DNA of 8,386 nucleotides from Flavobacterium sp. (GCA_012032075.1 JAAURU010000142.1:1-8386), one strand, 5' to 3'; shown: positions 1-7,555, counted from the stretch's first letter. A program made the numbers and translations. Notes: a model not told the origin generated them from the sequence alone.

Positions 1-600
1 TATTTTGAACACAAAGGTAAAAAATACTACGCTTTTCCTTATAAATTAAAGCCTGAACAAAAGGTGGCAGATTATTATGATGAAGAAGGCAAAGGACTGC
101 GAAGTATGTTTTTAAAATCACCCTTAGATTATTTTAGAATCTCCTCAAAATTCTCTGGAAGACGTTTTCATCCTGTTCAAAAAAGATGGAAAGCTCATAA
201 TGGAACCGATTATGCTGCAGCACATGGAACCCCAATAAAAACTACAGCATCTGGAGTTGTTGAAAGAGCTGGATATACTGCTGGAAACGGAAACTATGTT
301 AAAGTAAGGCACAATTCGACCTATTCTACACAATATTTGCATATGTCAAAAATCTTAGTAAGAACAGGGCAAAGTCTTTCTCAAGGACAAGTAATTGGTA
401 AAGTAGGAAGTACAGGTTTAGCAACAGGGCCACATGTTTGCTATCGTTTTTGGAAAAATGGAGTTCAAGTTGACCCATTTAAGCAAAATTTACCCAATTC
501 TGAACCTATGAATAGTAAAGACAAAGAAAAATATTTAGCCTATATAGCTCCATTAAAAAAAGAGTTAGACAGTGTAATGACAATTAAATTTAAAGAATAA
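1..600 (+). CDS. M23-family peptidoglycan metallopeptidase, 3' part (5' end outside window)
   Basis: The frame is open from base 1 to the TAA at 598-600, so this is the C-terminal 199 residues of a longer protein. The GTG at 64 lies inside this open frame and is not a real start. The fragment holds a lysostaphin-type M23 (LytM) domain, a zinc endopeptidase fold that cuts peptide cross-links of peptidoglycan in the periplasm or on the cell surface. The HxxxD zinc motif is HNGTD (His 196-198, Asp 208-210). It is followed by the glycine-rich core GNGNYVKVRH, the YLHMS strand, and the end motif GPHVCYRFW at about 427-453. In the classical family this end motif is HxH and its second His binds zinc; here that place holds Cys (439-441). 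My recollection is that many Bacteroidota homologues share this, so it need not mean inactivity. About 45 charged residues follow the domain. The stop overlaps the pgi start by one base, suggesting one transcript. The family call is firm; the exact substrate is unknown. Confidence 0.9.
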   Translation, partial: YFEHKGKKYYAFPYKLKPEQKVADYYDEEGKGLRSMFLKSPLDYFRISSKFSGRRFHPVQKRWKAHNGTDYAAAHGTPIKTTASGVVERAGYTAGNGNYVKVRHNSTYSTQYLHMSKILVRTGQSLSQGQVIGKVGSTGLATGPHVCYRFWKNGVQVDPFKQNLPNSEPMNSKDKEKYLAYIAPLKKELDSVMTIKFKE

Positions 601-2229
601 TGATACTAGAATCAATTAATCCATCAGGAACAGTAGCTTGGCATAAATTAAGAGCACATTTTGAAAAATGGAATATGTTTCTATTAAAGAAATGTTTTCC
701 AATGATATAAATAGAGTTGAAAAATTCCTAATTGAATGGGACGATTTCATTATTGATTATTCAAAAATAAAATTTCTGAAGAAACAATTGCATTATTACT
801 TGAATTAGCAAATGAAGTTGGTTTAAAAGAAGCTATTAAGGGTTATTTTTCTGGAGAAGCAATCAATCAAACGGAAAACAGAGCCGTTTTGCATACTGCT
901 TTAAGAGCAAAGGAAAATGATGTTGTTTTAGTTGAAGGTAAAAATGTAATTCCTGAAATATATAAAGTAAAAAAAGAAATAGAACAATTTTCAAACGAAA
1001 TAATAAATGGAGTAAGAAAAGGGTACACTGGAAAACCATTTACCGATGTAGTTAATATAGGCATTGGTGGCTCAGATTTAGGACCAGTTATGGTAGTGGA
1101 AGCCTTGCAATTTTATAAAAATCATTTGAATGTTCATTTTGTATCTAATGTTGATGGTGATCATGTAAATGAAATAATAAAAAAATTAAATCCAGAAACC
1201 ACACTTTTTGTAGTAGCTTCTAAAACATTTACCACACAAGAAACTTTATCAAATGCAGAAACTATTAGAGCATGGTTTTTGAAATATGCTAAACAAGAAG
1301 ATGTAGCCAAACATTTCGTAGCGGTTTCTACCAATATCAAAAACGTTACCGAATTTGGTATTGCCAAAGAAAATATTTTCCCAATGTGGGATTGGGTTGG
1401 TGGTCGTTTTTCATTATGGAGTGCAGTTGGTTTAAGCATTAGTTTAGCTATTGGTTTTGATAATTATGATAAATTATTAAAAGGAGCCAATAAAATGGAT
1501 GTGCATTTTGCGGCAACTTCTTTTGATAAAAATATTCCAGTTATTTTAGCTTTATTAAGTATTTGGTACAACAATTTCTTTGGTGCTGAAACGGAAGCTT
1601 TAATACCTTATACTCAATATTTACAAAAATTGGCTCCCTATTTACAACAGGGAATAATGGAAAGTAATGGAAAAAGCGTAGCTAGAGATGGTAATCCAGT
1701 TAATTATCAAACAGGAACAATTATTTGGGGAGAACCAGGAACTAATTCCCAACACGCATTTTTCCAATTAATCCATCAAGGAACAAAATTAATCCCTACC
1801 GATTTTATTGGTTTTAAAGAATCATTACATGGAAACAAAGACCATCACGATAAATTAATGTCAAATTTCTTTGCTCAAACCGAAGCTTTATTAATGGGTA
1901 AAACCAAAAAACAAGTAAAAGCAGAGTTTGATAAAGCAGGAATTACAGATGAAAAAGCCAATTTCTTATTTCCTTTCAAAGTGTTTGAAGGAGATAAACC
2001 AACAAATACAATCTTAATAGATAAATTAACTCCAGAAGCTTTAGGTTCGTTAATTGCTATTTATGAACATAAAATATTCGTACAAGGTGTTATTTGGAAT
2101 ATCTTTAGCTACGATCAATGGGGTGTTGAACTTGGGAAACAATTAGCTAATTCTATACTATCAGAATTAAAAACAGGAGAAATAAAAAACCACGATAGTT
2201 CCACACAATATTTGTTAAAAAAAATATAG
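600..2229 (+). CDS. pgi: Glucose-6-phosphate isomerase, read with two single-base homopolymer frameshifts
   Basis: The enzyme interconverts glucose-6-phosphate and fructose-6-phosphate in the cytoplasm (glycolysis/gluconeogenesis). The start is the ATG at 600-602 (MILESINPSG), which shares its A with the upstream TAA stop. Reading needs one extra A in the run 664-668 (restoring FEKMEYVSIKEMF) and one in the run 763-767 (restoring DYSKNKISEETI). After these two repairs the protein is 543 residues, the usual bacterial length of about 550. Visible parts are the SIS-type sugar-phosphate loop GIGGSDLGP (155-163), family signature 1 around WVGGRFSLWSAVGL, and signature 2 ending SYDQWGVELGK. The catalytic Glu355 (in MESNGK), His386 (in NSQHAFF) and Lys514 fall at the same numbers as in the E. 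coli enzyme as I recall them. The long uninterrupted frame alone starts at a TTG (889) and lacks about 97 N-terminal residues. Function is certain; the disruptions are probably sequencing errors. The stop is TAG at 2227-2229. Confidence 0.95.
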
Positions 2230-2254
2230 TAAGTAAACAAGAACAAAACTAAGA

Positions 2255-2287
2255 ATGCTAATTTAGTTTAATTAGTATCACTTTTTA
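2255..2287 (+). terminator. Weak AT-rich hairpin downstream of pgi
   Basis: A nine-pair stem, 2255-2263 with 2270-2278 (one G-U pair), closes a six-base loop and is followed after three bases by a short T run (2282-2286). It lies 25 bases past the pgi stop, in the right place to end the M23-pgi transcript. The stem has almost no GC pairs, so it would be weak and could be chance in such AT-rich DNA. Confidence 0.3.
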
Positions 2288-2363
2288 GTTAATTTCTCAA
2301 ATAAAAACACAAAAAAATAGTGTATTTGCATTAAGAATCTCTGTATTAATAATTAACAATAGC

Positions 2364-2398
2364 TTAACATATAAGTGGGTTTGTTGTAGCAATTTTGC
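2364..2398 (+). promoter_or_regulatory. Promoter-like site upstream of the TonB-dependent receptor
   Basis: The 187 bases between pgi and the receptor gene hold no coding signal. The best match to the Bacteroidota -7 element TAnnTTTG is CAATTTTG at 2390-2397 (one mismatch), followed by CA as is common for these promoters. No good TTG lies at the expected -33 distance; TTAACA at 2364-2369 is the nearest candidate. A second imperfect match, TGTATTTG, sits at 2321-2328. The first site would leave only about 15 untranslated bases before the ATG at 2417. Low confidence because both elements are imperfect. Confidence 0.3.
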
Positions 2399-2416
2399 AA
2401 AAAAAATTAACAACAA

Positions 2417-5400
2417 ATGAGAGTTTTAAAAAAATTAATGCTATTTGGGTTCTTTTTACTAACAACCCAAGCCATTTTTTCGCAAGGAAACACTAATTCA
2501 GCTATCAACGGAGAAGTCGTTGATGGTACTGGTTTGAGTGTTCCTGGAGCAACAGTTGTTGCAGTTCATACACCTTCTGGAACTAAATATGGTGCAATTA
2601 CCGACTTTAATGGTTATTATAGAATAGCTAACATGAGAGTAGGTGGTCCTTACAAAGTATCATTTAGTTACATAGGAATGAAAACCGTAGATGTAGATGA
2701 TATTTACCTTCAATTAGGTGATTCACAAAAACTGAATGTTATTTTATATGATGAAGTAAATGCTTTACAAGAAGTAGTGGTTACTGGAGAAAAAGATAAT
2801 ACTTTTAATTCTAAGAAAACAGGAGCACAAACAATAATCGATGCTAAAAAAATTCAAGCTTTACCATCTCTTTCAAGAAATATTGCTGATTTTGCAAGAT
2901 TAACACCTCAAGCACAACTTAGAGGAGACGATATAATTTCAATTGCAGGACAAAACAACAGATATAATGCTATTTATATTGATGGTGCTGTAAATAATGA
3001 TGTTTTTGGTTTAGCAGCAAATGGAACAAATGGGGGTCAAACGGGAGTAAGCCCTATTTCTCTAGATGCAATTGAGCAGTTCCAAGTTCAAGTAGCTCCA
3101 TTTGATGTTAAAATATCAGGATTTGCTGGAGGTGCAATTAGTGCGATTACAAAATCTGGGAATAACAATTTCGAAGGTTCTGCATACTTCTTAAATAGGA
3201 ATCAAAATTTTGCAGGGATGACACCACCTGATTTAGTTGGTGAAGGTAGTTCAAGAGAAAAATTAGGAGATTTTAATGCAACTACTGTGGGAGTTAGAGC
3301 AGGTGGAGCAATTAAAAAAGATAAGTTGTTTTATTTTATTAATTACGAAAGGCAAGATAATGAAACACCTCAACCTTTTGACATTGAAACATATACAGGT
3401 AATATAGGTAAGATTAATAATACAGGAGCAACACAGGCTGGATTAGCAGCTTCAACACTTTCGACTTTAAGAAATGGTCTAATAAATAAATTTGGATATG
3501 ATCCAGGAGAATATACAAATAAGTTACAAACCTTAGTGAGTGATAAATTAATTGCAAAAATTGACTGGAATATTAACGATAATCATAAATTAGCTCTTAG
3601 ACATAGTTATGTTAAAGCAAGAGAAATTTCTCCATTTAGGTCATCAGCTAATACAATTAATTTTAATAATGGTTCTCAAGATTTTAATACTCTTACAAAT
3701 TCAACATCTTTAGAATTAAATTCAAGATTTGGAAATAAATTTTCAAATAATTTAGTTGTTGGTTATACTACAGTTAAAGATGATAGAGATGTACTTGGAA
3801 CACCTTTTCCTAGTGTTGAAATAAATGATGGTGGTCAAGCGGGAAGAATTTTCATAGGAGCTGAAGCTTTTTCAACTGCTAATTTATTAGATCAAAGGAT
3901 TTTAACAATTACAGATAATTTTGAAATAAGTACTGGGAAGCACAATATTACTATAGGTACCCATAATGAATTTAGTTATGCAAAAATGTATTTTTTGGTA
4001 ATAATTTTGGGTCATATAGGTTTAATAATTTCAATGACTTTGCATCTTATTTAGATAACGATATAACTAATGACAGAAGACCAAATAGATTTAGATTAGG
4101 GTATTCATTAGTAGGTGGAGATGGAGATGATTCGCAAGGTGCTGCAGAATTTAACGTGGCTCAGTTTGGATTTTATGTGCAAGATGAATTTAGAATTATA
4201 GATAATTTTAAATTAACATTTGGTTTAAGAGCTGATTTACCAGTTTGGGATAGTTACATAGAAAATCAAGATTTTAATACTAGAACTGTTGCTTTATTAG
4301 AAGCAGCTGGTAAAGATTTACAAGAGGCAAGAGTAGGACAAAGAATAAAAAGTCAAGTGCATTTATCACCTAGATTAGGGTTTAATTATGACGTAAATGG
4401 AAACAAGAAAACACAAATAAGAGGAGGGGTTGGAGTATTTACTTCTAGATTACCTCTTGTATGGCCAGGTGGAGCTTATAATAATAATGGTGTAACTACT
4501 GGTTTTGTTGAAATAACAAATTCAAGTCCTAATGCTGCCGATATGCCAAACTTTAATCCAAACACAAGTGTTGGTAGTCAGTTAATAAATCAAAATGGAG
4601 TAGCTTTAGGACCATTACCAGGCAATCCTGGTGCTCCAGGACAGTTTGCTGGTAATATTGATTTATTTGAAAAGAATTTTAAATTGCCTCAAGTTTTTAA
4701 AGCAAGTATAGCTTTAGATCAAAAGTTACCTTATGGTATTTTATTTTCTGGAGATTTTACGTATAATGACAATATATCTTCTGTAAAATATGAGAATTTG
4801 AATATTGCAGAACCAACTGTTTTCTTAACGGGTGCTGATAATAGACCTAGATACAGTACAACTAGAATTGATCCTGTTTATCAAGGAATTTATTTAGCAT
4901 CAAATACTTCTGAGGGTAAAGCATGGAATACATCTTATACGCTTTCTAAAACTTTTAAAACAGATAAATTTGACGTTTTCGTTCAAGGAACTTATGCTTA
5001 TGGAGAATCAACGGTATTGTTTGATGCTACATCTTCTCAAAACAGTTCACAATGGAGAAATATAGAATCAGTCAATGGATCAAATAGAGTATTTGATTTA
5101 TCTCGTTCAGACTTTGACCAAGGAAGTAGAGTTTTAGGAATTACATCTTTAACTTACAAATGGAATGATAATTTAAAAACTAGATTAGGTTTTTATTATG
5201 AAGGTGCTGAGGGAACTCCAATAAGTTACGTTTATAACGATAATGGTAATTTATTAAGAGATACATTTTCTGAATCAGCTTTAATATTTGTTCCTGCTAA
5301 TCAATCACAAATAGTTTTATTAGATCAAAACGGAGGATTGACTGCAGCTCAACAATGGGAAGCATTAGATGCTTTTATTGAAGGTAATGATTATTTAAGA

Positions 5401-5757
5401 AGTAGAAGAGGTACTTATGCTGAAAGAAATGGAGATCGTTTAAAATGGAGTCATATTATCGATTTAAAGTTTGCACAAGAATTTACACTAAATGTAGGGA
5501 AGAGAAAACATACTTTTGAATTGACTGCGGATATTTTTAATTTCACTAATTTATTAAACAAAGATTGGGGCAAAAGATATTTTGCGAATAATGACCAAGT
5601 TCAGTTAATAGATCAAGTAGGCTTTTTAACAGATGGAACTACACCAACGTTTAGATATAATCCAGATGCAGAGCAAACCTTTAATCAAATTGACGATGTA
5701 GGTCTTAATTCATCAAGATGGCAAATGCAAGCTGGTTTAAGATATACTTTCAACTAG
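2417..5757 (+). CDS. Oar-like TonB-dependent outer-membrane receptor, with one homopolymer frameshift
   Basis: An outer-membrane beta-barrel for energy-coupled uptake or surface transport through TonB. The N-terminus is a signal peptide (residues 1-22: KK, hydrophobic core, cut near IFS-Q). Next is a carboxypeptidase-like regulatory beta-sandwich (about 30-110; GEVVDGTGLSVPGATV, then TDFNGYYRI). LQEVVVTGE (118-125) leads into the plug domain (about 135-255; YIDGAVNND, then GFAGGAISAITKSG). The barrel occupies the rest and ends in GLRYTFN, a typical aromatic barrel C-terminus. The frame breaks at the six-T run 3991-3996; adding one T gives KMYFFGNNFGSYRF and joins both halves into 1113 residues, a normal length for this family. 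No SusD gene follows and an intrinsic terminator lies just downstream, so this is a stand-alone Oar-type receptor and not a SusC/SusD glycan system. The substrate cannot be told. The GTG at 4156 is internal and not a start. Confidence 0.92.
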
Positions 5758-5780
5758 TTTAAATAAAACACAAATTCTAA

Positions 5781-5816
5781 AACCGTTTTAACAACTTTTT
5801 GTTAAACGGTTTTTTT
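5781..5816 (+). terminator. Intrinsic terminator after the TonB-dependent receptor
   Basis: The arm AACCGTTTTAACA (5781-5793) pairs with TGTTAAACGGTT (5800-5811) over 12 pairs with one bulged T, closing a six-base loop. The 3' arm runs straight into seven T residues (5810-5816). It begins 23 bases after the receptor stop. This is the clearest terminator in the window. Confidence 0.85.
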
Positions 5817-5831
5817 ATTTCCTTATCTTTG
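5799..5831 (+). promoter_or_regulatory. Bacteroidota-type promoter for the small membrane protein gene
   Basis: TATCTTTG at 5824-5831 matches the -7 consensus TAnnTTTG exactly. TTG at 5799-5801 lies 22 bases upstream, inside the 17-23 base range known for flavobacterial TTG/TAnnTTTG promoters. The start codon at 5858 is 26 bases beyond, giving a short leader. The -33 TTG lies at the loop and 3' arm of the preceding terminator, so termination and initiation signals overlap here. Confidence 0.6.
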
Positions 5832-5857
5832 TTACACTCACATTTAAATAAACAATT

Positions 5858-6283
5858 ATGTACACAGCATTACAATCGGCACATTCTATTTTTGCCTACA
5901 TCGTTTTAACTGTTTTGTTTTTAGCTTCTGTAAATGCAATAATGGGGATTGTTTCAAAAAAATTATTTACAGATAAAGATCTTAGAATATCACTTTTTGC
6001 CTTGATTTTATCTCACATGCAACTTGTAATTGGATTTATCTTATATTTTGTATCTCCATTAGGTTCTGCTTCTTTAGGACAAATGAAAGATGCAGGATTA
6101 CGTTTAACATCATTAGAACATCCATTAATTAATATTTTAGCTTTAGCAATTATAACTATAGGTTGGTCTAAACATAAAAAAGAAGAAAGTAACAATGGTA
6201 AATTTAAAAAAATAGCTATTTTCTATACTTTTGGTTTACTATTAATACTTTCAAGAGTACCTTGGTCTAATTGGTTCAATTAA
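5858..6283 (+). CDS. Small four-helix integral membrane protein of unknown function
   Basis: A 141-residue inner-membrane protein with four predicted membrane segments, at about 9-31, 44-66, 88-104 and 117-134, and short polar loops; the KHKKEESNNGKFKK loop (105-118) is strongly basic. Three histidines lie in or at the edge of helices: His9, His53 and His88 (in LEHPL). Such histidines could bind a heme or metal, but this is inference from position only. I recall similar proteins as conserved hypothetical proteins of Flavobacteriia, sometimes mislabelled as ribosomal protein L27; nothing here resembles L27. The start at 5858 is supported by a good promoter just upstream. The next gene begins 37 bases after the TAA, so the two could share a transcript. 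The coding call is firm; function is unknown. Confidence 0.8.
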   Translation: MYTALQSAHSIFAYIVLTVLFLASVNAIMGIVSKKLFTDKDLRISLFALILSHMQLVIGFILYFVSPLGSASLGQMKDAGLRLTSLEHPLINILALAIITIGWSKHKKEESNNGKFKKIAIFYTFGLLLILSRVPWSNWFN

Positions 6284-6301
6284 TAATTGGCATACACTTT
6301 G
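6271..6301 (+). promoter_or_regulatory. Possible promoter for the RlpA-like gene
   Basis: TTG at 6271-6273 is followed after 20 bases by ACACTTTG (6294-6301), a one-mismatch version of TAnnTTTG. The RlpA-like start at 6321 is 19 bases beyond. The TTG lies within the end of the preceding gene. The match is imperfect and the downstream gene may instead be read through from 5858. Confidence 0.25.
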
Positions 6302-6320
6302 CTAGTAAAGTAGAAAATAG

Positions 6321-6809
6321 ATGAAGTTATCCACAAAAATAATATTGTTTTTAGTTCTTCTTATTGTAATAAGTAGTTTTACTTGTAAACAAAATAAATC
6401 ATTTTCAAGTAAAACTTTTTATTGCGACACCATAAAAAAAGATAGTGTATTAATCGATTCTACAGTTATAGATTCAGTTAAAAAAGATTCTACTGTTGTT
6501 TTATCAACCAAGCATTATAAAACAAATGCTCATGCTTCTTATTACCACGATAAATTTACAGGTAGAAAAACAGCTAGTGGAGCTATTTTCGACAATAAAA
6601 AATTTACCGCAGCACACAGAAAACTTAAATTTGGAACAAAAGTTAGAGTTACTAATATTGCCAATAGTAAATCGGTCATTGTAACCATTAACGATAGAGG
6701 TCCTTTTGTAAAAGGAAGAGAAATTGATCTTTCAAAAGCAGCATTTATGAGCATTACTGCTAAAAAAGGCAGTGGAACTATGCTTGTAAATATCGAAATT
6801 ATTGAGTAG
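6321..6809 (+). CDS. RlpA-like double-psi beta-barrel protein (septal ring lytic transglycosylase family)
   Basis: A 162-residue exported protein. Residues 1-21 are a hydrophobic signal or anchor (KIILFLVLLIVISSF) followed by Cys22; the SFTC context is a poor lipobox, so lipidation is uncertain. Residues 36-60 form five tandem pentads of the form D-[S/T]-x-x-x, then the RlpA double-psi beta-barrel runs from about 72 to 160. Family motifs are ASYYHDKFTGRKTASG, FTAAHRKLKFGTKVRVTN, TINDRGPF (Asp125) and GREIDLSKAAF. RlpA proteins bind or cleave denuded glycan strands of peptidoglycan, notably at the division septum. The usual TASGE motif reads TASGA here: Ala88 stands 11 residues before His99, where the family's conserved catalytic Glu normally sits. 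The protein may therefore bind rather than cleave; other flavobacterial members may also vary here. The gene ends four bases before the stop of the convergent CYTH gene. The family is firm; enzymatic activity is open. Confidence 0.88.
   Translation: MKLSTKIILFLVLLIVISSFTCKQNKSFSSKTFYCDTIKKDSVLIDSTVIDSVKKDSTVVLSTKHYKTNAHASYYHDKFTGRKTASGAIFDNKKFTAAHRKLKFGTKVRVTNIANSKSVIVTINDRGPFVKGREIDLSKAAFMSITAKKGSGTMLVNIEIIE
6426..6500 (+). repeat. Five tandem 15-base units encoding D-[S/T]-x-x-x pentads
   Basis: Inside the RlpA-like gene, five consecutive 15-base units each begin with GAC or GAT and encode DTIKK, DSVLI, DSTVI, DSVKK and DSTVV (residues 36-60). The units share the GAY-[AT]C/AG pattern at the start and differ afterwards. 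The stretch forms the linker between the membrane anchor and the barrel domain. Such in-frame tandem units can vary in copy number between strains. Confidence 0.7.
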
Positions 6810-6813
6810 TTTT

Positions 6814-7281
6814 TTACCAGTTTTTAAAAGGATTTTTACTTAAATAACTATTATAATAACGGTTGTCTTGGGTTACTTCTTCTCCTAGCCAATCCGGTTT
6901 TTCAAAAACCTCATTTTCATTAGTTAATTCAATTTCTGCCATAACTAAACCTTCATTATCTCCGGTAAATACATCTACTTCAAATACATGAACGCCCACA
7001 ATGACTTCATATCGTGTTTTATCAATAATGCCTTTTTCACAAAGTTGTAATAGTTGTTCGGCTTCTTCTACTAAAATTTCTTTTTCCCATTCCATTCTAC
7101 TTAAACCAGATTTGTTGCTTTGACCTTTAATAGTTAAGTATCCATTTTGCCCTTTAATACGTACTCTTACTGTTCTTTCAGGCACAGATGACAAGTAACC
7201 TTGAACAATTCTATTATGTTTTACTGCTTCCATCATAAAAGCTGAAGAATTTACTAAAAATTTACGCTCTATTTCAATCAT
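6814..7281 (-). CDS. CYTH-domain protein (triphosphate tunnel metalloenzyme family)
   Basis: A 155-residue protein that is essentially one CYTH domain, starting at the ATG complementary to 7279-7281. The diagnostic N-terminal ExExK motif is EIERK (residues 3-7). Alternating charged residues expected on the tunnel strands follow: RVRIK (39-43), TIKG (50-53), EWEKEI (64-69), KTRYE (88-92), FEVDVF (100-105), and AEIEL (115-119). The family binds triphosphate groups with divalent metal; single-domain bacterial members include inorganic tripolyphosphatases, while others are class IV adenylate cyclases or thiamine triphosphatases. The short length fits the tripolyphosphatase-type group better, but the substrate is not readable from sequence. 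It is cytoplasmic: no signal peptide or membrane segment. It converges on the RlpA-like gene with four bases between stops and is divergent from the gene at 7350 across a 68-base gap in which I see no clear promoter match. Confidence 0.88.
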   Translation of the reverse strand: MIEIERKFLVNSSAFMMEAVKHNRIVQGYLSSVPERTVRVRIKGQNGYLTIKGQSNKSGLSRMEWEKEILVEEAEQLLQLCEKGIIDKTRYEVIVGVHVFEVDVFTGDNEGLVMAEIELTNENEVFEKPDWLGEEVTQDNRYYNSYLSKNPFKNW

Positions 7282-7349
7282 TGTGATGATTATTTTATAA
7301 TTTCGACTAATTTAAGAAATGATTCTTTAATATTATCAATTCATTACAT

Positions 7350-7545
7350 ATGAATGTAAGGCATAAATTTCAAAAAGGCTTAACGGTTAAAGAAGTATTT
7401 GAAAATCATTTCATAAAGAATACTTATGAAGAAGAGAAATTACTTTTTCTAGTAGATTTAGTTCACATTTTTAGACCTAAAAAACCAGAAAATATCCAAG
7501 AAGTTTCTATTGCCGAATTATTACTTTTCCTTCGTGAAAATCCTT
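7350..7545 (+). pseudogene. 5' fragment of a probable Gcr-type 'site-specific recombinase' gene, cut at a sequence junction
   Basis: From the ATG at 7350 about 65 residues read as a soluble, acidic, low-GC coding region: MNVRHKFQKGLTVKEVF, then LLFLVDLVHIFRPKKPEN, then SIAELLLFLRENPF. The LVDLV..FRPKKP...LL.FL.ENP pattern recalls the N-terminus of the Gcr-type proteins labelled 'site-specific recombinase' (large, about 650-700 residues, with membrane helices). That match is from memory and moderate; the label's enzymatic meaning in this family is itself doubtful. Near 7545 base composition jumps from about 27% to about 50% GC. The frame stays open to 8054, but that part is the antisense of a serine hydrolase gene and is not protein of this family. 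So only the first tenth of the gene is here. The break is most likely an assembly join rather than a true truncation. Confidence 0.55.
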
Positions 7546-7555
7546 TCCCCACCGT
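7515..7555. other. Composition junction 1: flavobacterial DNA to a moderate-GC segment
   Basis: By hand count, 7441-7500 is 16/60 GC and 7501-7540 is 12/40, while 7541-7560 is 12/20 and 7561-7620 is 29/60. The plus-strand reading frame of the recombinase-like gene loses sense here and a minus-strand hydrolase gene ends here. No inverted repeat, target duplication, tRNA or integrase is visible at the join. The exact breakpoint cannot be fixed because 7521-7550 reads sensibly in both genes. Confidence 0.75.

Noticed and set aside
2230..2416. A small RNA or short gene in the gap after pgi
   Set aside because: No short frame with protein-like content and no strong structured RNA beyond a weak AT-rich hairpin.
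600..4000. Programmed ribosomal frameshifting in pgi and in the receptor
   Set aside because: No slippery heptamer plus stimulatory structure is evident; all three sites are simple homopolymers short by one base, and pgi is not known to use frameshifting.
2417..5757. SusC of a polysaccharide utilisation locus
   Set aside because: No SusD gene follows, a terminator lies directly downstream, and the N-terminal and plug pattern fits Oar-like receptors better.
7350..7545. Recombinase fragment as evidence of a mobile element or integration site
   Set aside because: The Gcr-type proteins it resembles are large membrane proteins unrelated to tyrosine or serine integrases; no catalytic motif, att repeat or target duplication is present.
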